From the NCBI GenBank assembly GCA_044233655.1, contig JBIIJQ010000004.1, positions 28,358-92,357 on the forward strand: DNA of 64,000 nt. The letters run 5' to 3'. This DNA comes from OLB11 sp044233655 (lineage in GTDB: Bacteria > Bacteroidota > Bacteroidia > Chitinophagales > Chitinophagaceae). The position numbers and the translations under genes were made by a program. The notes below the pieces were generated by a model, which searched no databases, had not been told where the DNA came from, and saw only the letters and a list, made by a program, of their open reading frames with translations. How positions within the stretch are numbered: the stretch's first letter is position 1; every line of letters starts with the position of its first letter. This document shows, piece by piece, positions 59,917 through 64,000 of this stretch.

Positions 59917-60594
59917 ATGGAAAAAAAGTTAGGAAAAGTATTAGTAGTTGACGACGAAAAGGATATTCTTCAAATTGTTAAATACAATTTGGAATTGCAT
60001 GGATATGATGTTCAAACTGCTGAGAATGGGGTCGATGCGATTGACAAAAACAAATCATTCAAACCAGATTTAATTTTATTAGATATCATGATGCCACACA
60101 AAGATGGTATACAAACATGTATCGAATTGAGAGCAAATCCCGAGAATGATAATACACTCATTATATTCCTTACGGCACTCTCCGACGAACGATCAGAAAT
60201 ACGTGGGCTTGAATTAGGGGCCGATGATTATATCGCAAAGCCCATCAAACCCAAGTTGCTTGTATCAAGAATCCATTCTGCTTTCAGACGCATTATAAAA
60301 GATGATTCAAAAACGATTATTTTCCCTAATCTGGAAATCAATCGTGAGAAATTTATGGTAAAGCATAATAATGTAGAAGTAGCACTTCCTCGAAAAGAGT
60401 TTGAATTATTCGCATTACTTGCATCCAAACCAGGTCGCGTATTTCTCCGAAATGAAATACTAGAAAAAGTATGGGGCAATGATGTAATAGTAGGAGATCG
60501 TACAATTGATGTACATGTACGTAAAATAAGACAAAAGTTGAATGTCGATTATATTCAAACAGTAAAAGGTGTTGGATATAAATTCGAAATCTAA
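59917..60594 (+). CDS. OmpR/PhoB-type response regulator
   Basis: 225 residues. Receiver domain: acidic pocket D12-D13 (VVDDEKDIL), phosphorylation site D56 (LILLDIMMP), conserved K in YIAKPIKP. C-terminal winged helix with LPRKEFELFALLASKPGRVF and the VDVHVRKIRQKL-like recognition helix (TIDVHVRKIRQKLN). Followed by a histidine kinase gene 54 bp later. Closest in plan to PhoB, but no phosphate genes are near, so the stimulus is open. Confidence 0.93.
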   Translation: MEKKLGKVLVVDDEKDILQIVKYNLELHGYDVQTAENGVDAIDKNKSFKPDLILLDIMMPHKDGIQTCIELRANPENDNTLIIFLTALSDERSEIRGLELGADDYIAKPIKPKLLVSRIHSAFRRIIKDDSKTIIFPNLEINREKFMVKHNNVEVALPRKEFELFALLASKPGRVFLRNEILEKVWGNDVIVGDRTIDVHVRKIRQKLNVDYIQTVKGVGYKFEI

Positions 60595-60648
60595 GGGCTC
60601 CTCATTGTATTATTCTTTTAAAAACACTTTTTAGATTAATTTTACAAA

Positions 60649-61698
60649 GTGCTAATCAAAAAAAATAGTTCCCCCACTTATATTGCCATTCTCACCGGAT
60701 TGCTCATTTCATTTTTATCTGGAATCATAGTATGGGTTACAGCATTGAATATATTGTATGCTGGATTAACTTTCTTATTCATTTTTGCAGTTGCATCCTA
60801 TTTGATTTACTCCGTTCTTAACAATTTTATATATCGAAAAATAAAACTCATTTATAAATTTATTTCTCAAACAAAAGCAACAAAGCGGGAGGAATTTTAT
60901 GCAAGTGAGTTATTACCTCAAAAAACCTTGGATGAAGTAAACGAAGATGTAGAGAAATGGGCAGAGGAACGTAAGGGAGAGATAGAGCGACTTGAAAGTA
61001 ATGAACAATTCAGAAAAGAATTTTTAATGAATTTGGCACATGAATTACGCACACCTATTTTCTCATCACAGGGTTATATACATACATTGTTGGATGGTGC
61101 CATACATGACGAAAATGTAAATCATGTGTTTCTATCCAATGCAGCTAAAAGTATCGATCGGCTAGCCGATTTGGTGGATGACCTCGATGAAATATCTAAG
61201 TTAGAATCCAATCGTATACCACTGAATAAAAGTGAATTTATTATTCAAGATTTAATCATGGATGTGTATGATGAATTAGCTCAAAAAGCTCAACTTAAAA
61301 ACATTACACTAAAAATTAAAAAAGGCTGTGAACGACCGGTAGAGGTATTTGCTGATGTTCAAAAAATAAAACAAGTACTTGTAAATCTAATTGAAAATTC
61401 GATCAAGTACGGCAACGAACATGGACAGACCACCGCAGGTGTATATGAGGTAGATGAAAAAAATGTTTTTATTGAAATTACAGACAATGGAATGGGCATG
61501 GCCGATGAGCATATACCACGTGTATACGAACGATTCTACAGAACCGATACAGCTCGTACAAGAAGTGTAGGTGGTACAGGCTTGGGCTTAGCTATTGTAA
61601 AACATATCATCGAAGCCCACAATCATACTGTAACGTGTAGAAGCAAATTGGATGTTGGTTCGAGCTTTGGCTTTACATTGGATAAGAGAATGAAGTAG
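60649..61698 (+). CDS. Sensor histidine kinase (PhoR-like)
   Basis: 349 residues from a GTG start. Two membrane helices at about 11-32 and 34-55 with almost nothing between them, so it probably senses within the membrane or through a partner. A linker helix is followed by the H-box (FLMNLAHELRTPIFSS, H131), the N-box (NLIENSIKYGNEH), and the G boxes (DNGMGMADEHIPRVYERFYR, GGTGLGLAIVKHI). Length and order fit the PhoR group. Cognate of the preceding regulator. Confidence 0.93.
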   Translation: MLIKKNSSPTYIAILTGLLISFLSGIIVWVTALNILYAGLTFLFIFAVASYLIYSVLNNFIYRKIKLIYKFISQTKATKREEFYASELLPQKTLDEVNEDVEKWAEERKGEIERLESNEQFRKEFLMNLAHELRTPIFSSQGYIHTLLDGAIHDENVNHVFLSNAAKSIDRLADLVDDLDEISKLESNRIPLNKSEFIIQDLIMDVYDELAQKAQLKNITLKIKKGCERPVEVFADVQKIKQVLVNLIENSIKYGNEHGQTTAGVYEVDEKNVFIEITDNGMGMADEHIPRVYERFYRTDTARTRSVGGTGLGLAIVKHIIEAHNHTVTCRSKLDVGSSFGFTLDKRMK

Positions 61699-61978
61699 AT
61701 AGGATTGGGGATTTGAAAAAGTATTTTTTGGAACTTCAAATTTTTTCACAAACTTTACAATACAATTATTGAATATTAAATTCAATATAAAGAAGTATGA
61801 GCCTATATGTATTTTTTGACAAATCGAATTTGATGTTATTAATTGTTGGTGATAATGCCAACAATGGCGAAACACCAAAAATGGAGAAATAGGTTAATGT
61901 TTCAAAATGTCGATACTATGAAATATTTTTCTGTTCCTGAAAGTTTAAAACTAATAGAATATAAAAAATAGATAAAAT
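61699..61978. other. Intergenic region with a diverged palindromic repeat
   Basis: A 280-bp AT-rich gap. It holds a diverged copy of the CAATGGCG repeat (61838-61892) and no gene. Confidence 0.5.
61838..61892 (+). repeat. Dispersed palindromic repeat, copy 3 (diverged)
   Basis: ATTGTTGGTGATAATGCCAACAATGGCG, split here as an ATTGTTGG / CCAACAAT dyad followed by AATGGCG and ATGGAGAAAT; the order matches the right half of 11690-11770. About 50 kb from the first copy, so the family is dispersed over the chromosome. Confidence 0.55.
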
Positions 61979-62578
61979 ATGGTTAGAATCCTATTTATTG
62001 CTGTAATATTCTTTATTACAAATTCATGTTCGCTTCGTAAGGACGTTAATGTCAAATGGAATCTAAAAGGTAATTATTGTTATAAAGATAGTTTTTGTAA
62101 AACAGGTAAGTTAATTAAAAAGACAGGGTTTACATTAGATACATCTAAATTAAATGGGGCTACCATTTATTATGATAAAAGTGGAAACTTAATCCAATGG
62201 GAATGGAATAGTTTATTAGTAAACAATGTATTAAAAGATGATCGAAAATTACCAATATTTAGAGCATATTATAGTAATGGGAAATTTTATAAATTTGTTG
62301 GTAACTCATTTATTGATATAAAAGATAATAGTAAACAAACTACTGCTATACAAATGGTAAATCCACCCAATGCTTATAAAGTTGTAATTATAAAAGATTC
62401 ATTTAATAATAGATTATTTGACGAATATGCTATGGAGCCTGGTGATACAGATTCTACTTGCTATGTCGCATTAAATAATTTTCCAATAAAAAATCATAAA
62501 TATTGGGTCACTTATAGAATAGAAGATTCTATTCAAATTTTATCACAGTATTCAATACCAATAGAATTTTCTAAATAA
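61979..62578 (+). CDS. Putative lipoprotein, 199 aa
   Basis: MVRILFIAVIFFITNSC is a lipoprotein signal with the cysteine at 17. The mature part is beta-rich with many Tyr, Asn and Lys (GATIYYDKSGNLIQWEWN, a MORN-like turn; FRAYYSNGKFYKFVGN). Not a recognised family. It follows the kinase gene by 280 bp and is probably transcribed on its own. Confidence 0.65.
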   Translation: MVRILFIAVIFFITNSCSLRKDVNVKWNLKGNYCYKDSFCKTGKLIKKTGFTLDTSKLNGATIYYDKSGNLIQWEWNSLLVNNVLKDDRKLPIFRAYYSNGKFYKFVGNSFIDIKDNSKQTTAIQMVNPPNAYKVVIIKDSFNNRLFDEYAMEPGDTDSTCYVALNNFPIKNHKYWVTYRIEDSIQILSQYSIPIEFSK

Positions 62579-62780
62579 TAATCCTAGTTCTCCGCTAGCG
62601 CAAGTGTATTTTTACAAGATTGGCTAGCGTCCCTATATATCGGGATGCTACCTTTAGTTTGTAAAAGTATTCAAACAGCCGACCGATAAAAAGAATAATA
62701 ATTGTTCGGTAAAACGAAATAATTAAAAGTACTCCATTGGCAAAAGAATGAAGTAGAGCGGATTAATATTTTCAAAATAA
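62579..62780. repeat. Intergenic segment with stacked inverted repeats
   Basis: GCTAGCG near 62591 and 62622 and the dyad TCCC-TATATAT-CGGGA lie in a short stretch that is GC-richer than its surroundings. This looks like a small repeat unit between two convergent genes. No gene is seen. Confidence 0.45.
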
Positions 62781-62808
62781 AAAAGCATCCACAGGAATGG
62801 ATGCTTTT
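62781..62808 (-). terminator. Rho-independent terminator of the TPR gene
   Basis: AAAAGCATCC pairs with GGATGCTTTT, 10-bp stem, 8-nt loop, flanked by A/T runs. It lies about 20 bp after the TPR gene's stop on the minus strand. Confidence 0.85.
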
Positions 62809-62828
62809 AAAATAAAAATAGTTACTTA

Positions 62829-63845
62829 CTAAAAATTATTCTTGGTATATCGCAAGCTTTTCAATGAAGGGTCTAGTTCAAAGGCTTTGTTGAAAAATGA
62901 TTCAGCTTTACTTGTATTGCCCGCTTTGTAAAAAGTCATTCCCTTGGTATAGATTACATGTGCATCATTGGGATTCAATTCAAGCATCTCATCCAATACA
63001 TCACGCGATTTATTAAAGTCGCCTTTTTTCATATAGGTTTCTGCAATCGAAAGGTTGATTTCTTTGTCATACGGAGCATATTCTTTTGCTTTGATATAGT
63101 ACTCAATAGCCTTGTCATAATCTTTCATTTCAATGAATGTAAGAGCCCAATTATCATAAAATACTTTTGATTTGTAATAACCTTTGTCTTCGCTCAATTG
63201 ATACAATTCATTGGCACGTTTGTAATAATTAGCATCGTAGCAACTGTTAGCAGCTTCAAATAATTTAGTAGGATTTTCCGGGTCTAGCAGGATTGCTTTT
63301 TCATAATATTTCATGGCATCGCCATAGTTTGAAAGTTGAGCATAGCAAGTGGCTATTTTGAATGGAATATCCATATCATTAGGCAATGCATTTTCTGCTA
63401 CTTGATATAGTTTGATGGCTTTTGGAAAATGCTTTACTTCCATAAATGTACGTGCAAGCATTTTGTTGATTTGTCCATCAGTTGGTTTCAACTTCATAGC
63501 TTGTTCAGCATATTCTATTCCTTTTAATTTTTTCGGACTCATGCTATACATTTCAGCAAGTCGTGCCAAGTAAGTAAGATTGGTTGGTTCTTTTGCAAGC
63601 ATTTCTTCATACAACGGAATAGCTTCAAAAAAAGTTTTTCTTACATATTGAGTGTTGGCCATTTCGGCTTTATACACTGCATTTTGTGGATCGGCCTGTA
63701 GCGCTTTTGATAGTTGTCGCCACGTTTCTGTATAGTTATCTTTTTGCTTGTAGCTCATTGCATTCTGATAGTATTCATCAGCCGATTGAGCATGCATTGT
63801 CAACGAAAAGGATGCAAGCAGTGCGAGTAGGGTGTATTTTTTCAT
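62829..63845 (-). CDS. Exported tetratricopeptide-repeat protein, 338 aa
   Basis: Signal peptide MKKYTLLALLASFSLTMHAQ, then about nine TPR units across the rest (pattern AxxxYxxAlxxxPxn: for example AIPLYEEMLAKEPTNLTYLA, AIKLYQVAENALPNDMDIPF, AMKYYEKAILLDPENPTKL, AIEYYIKAKEYAPYDKEI, AESFFNKAFELDPS). A periplasmic or surface scaffold for protein contacts; partners unknown. It stands alone with its own terminator. Confidence 0.9.
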   Translation of the reverse strand: MKKYTLLALLASFSLTMHAQSADEYYQNAMSYKQKDNYTETWRQLSKALQADPQNAVYKAEMANTQYVRKTFFEAIPLYEEMLAKEPTNLTYLARLAEMYSMSPKKLKGIEYAEQAMKLKPTDGQINKMLARTFMEVKHFPKAIKLYQVAENALPNDMDIPFKIATCYAQLSNYGDAMKYYEKAILLDPENPTKLFEAANSCYDANYYKRANELYQLSEDKGYYKSKVFYDNWALTFIEMKDYDKAIEYYIKAKEYAPYDKEINLSIAETYMKKGDFNKSRDVLDEMLELNPNDAHVIYTKGMTFYKAGNTSKAESFFNKAFELDPSLKSLRYTKNNF

Positions 63846-64000
63846 ATAAAACTTTTTCTATTTATAGATTAATTGACAATTATTGTGCCAATAAGCATAT
63901 AAAAAAGTTATATATTATACAAATGAGATGTTTGGCTCGCCTACTAATATATATTGGTCTAAAAGAAATTAAAAACGATTAATCTTCCAATGCTTTCACA

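Noticed and set aside
63979..64000. Possible 3' end of a minus-strand gene at the right edge (VKALED then TAA)
   Set aside because: Only seven codons are visible, too few to tell a gene end from chance.

Overview
The window comes from an AT-rich Bacteroidota chromosome, probably of the Chitinophagales/Sphingobacteriales kind. Four independent signs support this. Four secreted proteins carry type IX secretion (T9SS) C-terminal sorting domains. The family set is typical of the phylum: DUF4286, ribosomal protein THX, monofunctional BirA, one-chain GcvP, and the rsfS-ftsH-LUD order. Many genes are preceded by the Bacteroidota -7 promoter element TAnnTTTG, and Shine-Dalgarno sequences are mostly absent.

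Layout. 1-771 is a truncated lipoprotein gene. 962-4925 is a core block: rsfS-ftsH-LUD on the minus strand with birA divergent. 5161-11582 is a complete type I restriction-modification operon (hsdM-hsdS-hsdR, minus strand). A small PD-(D/E)XK 'GxxExxY' gene sits between hsdS and hsdR, bounded by a perfect 15-bp inverted repeat that holds the stop codons of both hsdS and the GxxExxY gene.

11.6-23.8 kb is an accessory region of orphan genes separated by at least five families of dispersed or palindromic intergenic repeats. It holds a duplicated C-terminal module kept by purifying selection, a 21-bp tandem repeat, a compact three-gene operon ending in a membrane-anchored J-domain protein, a secreted seven-bladed RCC1-like propeller, an LprI-like protein, a CPBP protease, a lipoprotein and a membrane-anchored SRPBCC protein.

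23.8-44.4 kb is mostly core or secreted functions: a BNR/VPS10-like protein, a YwqK-like protein, an amidohydrolase, two divergent T9SS proteins, xthA, DUF4286, HU, THX, a CBS protein, an alpha/beta hydrolase, two RlpA paralogues, murB, chrA, an outer-membrane protein, DUF3108 and gcvP. It ends with a toxin-antitoxin pair whose ParE/RelE toxin has an in-frame stop. 44.7-46.7 kb is dnaK, with a sigma-54-like promoter.

47.3-57.4 kb is one giant secreted protein gene (about 3,350 residues). It has 18 Ig/PKD-like units of 240 bp, nine SdrD-B-type domains and a T9SS tail. 57.5-62.6 kb holds a PadR-PspC pair, a PhoB/PhoR-like two-component pair and a lipoprotein. 62.8-63.8 kb is a TPR protein.

Functional links. 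The hsd genes form one restriction-modification machine. The T9SS substrates imply a secretion system encoded elsewhere. PadR probably controls the downstream PspC membrane protein. The strongest candidates for something undescribed are the inverted-repeat GxxExxY unit inside the hsd operon, the J-domain/zinc-ribbon/membrane operon, and the duplicated selected C-terminal module. No tRNA, rRNA, CRISPR array or recognisable transposase was seen.
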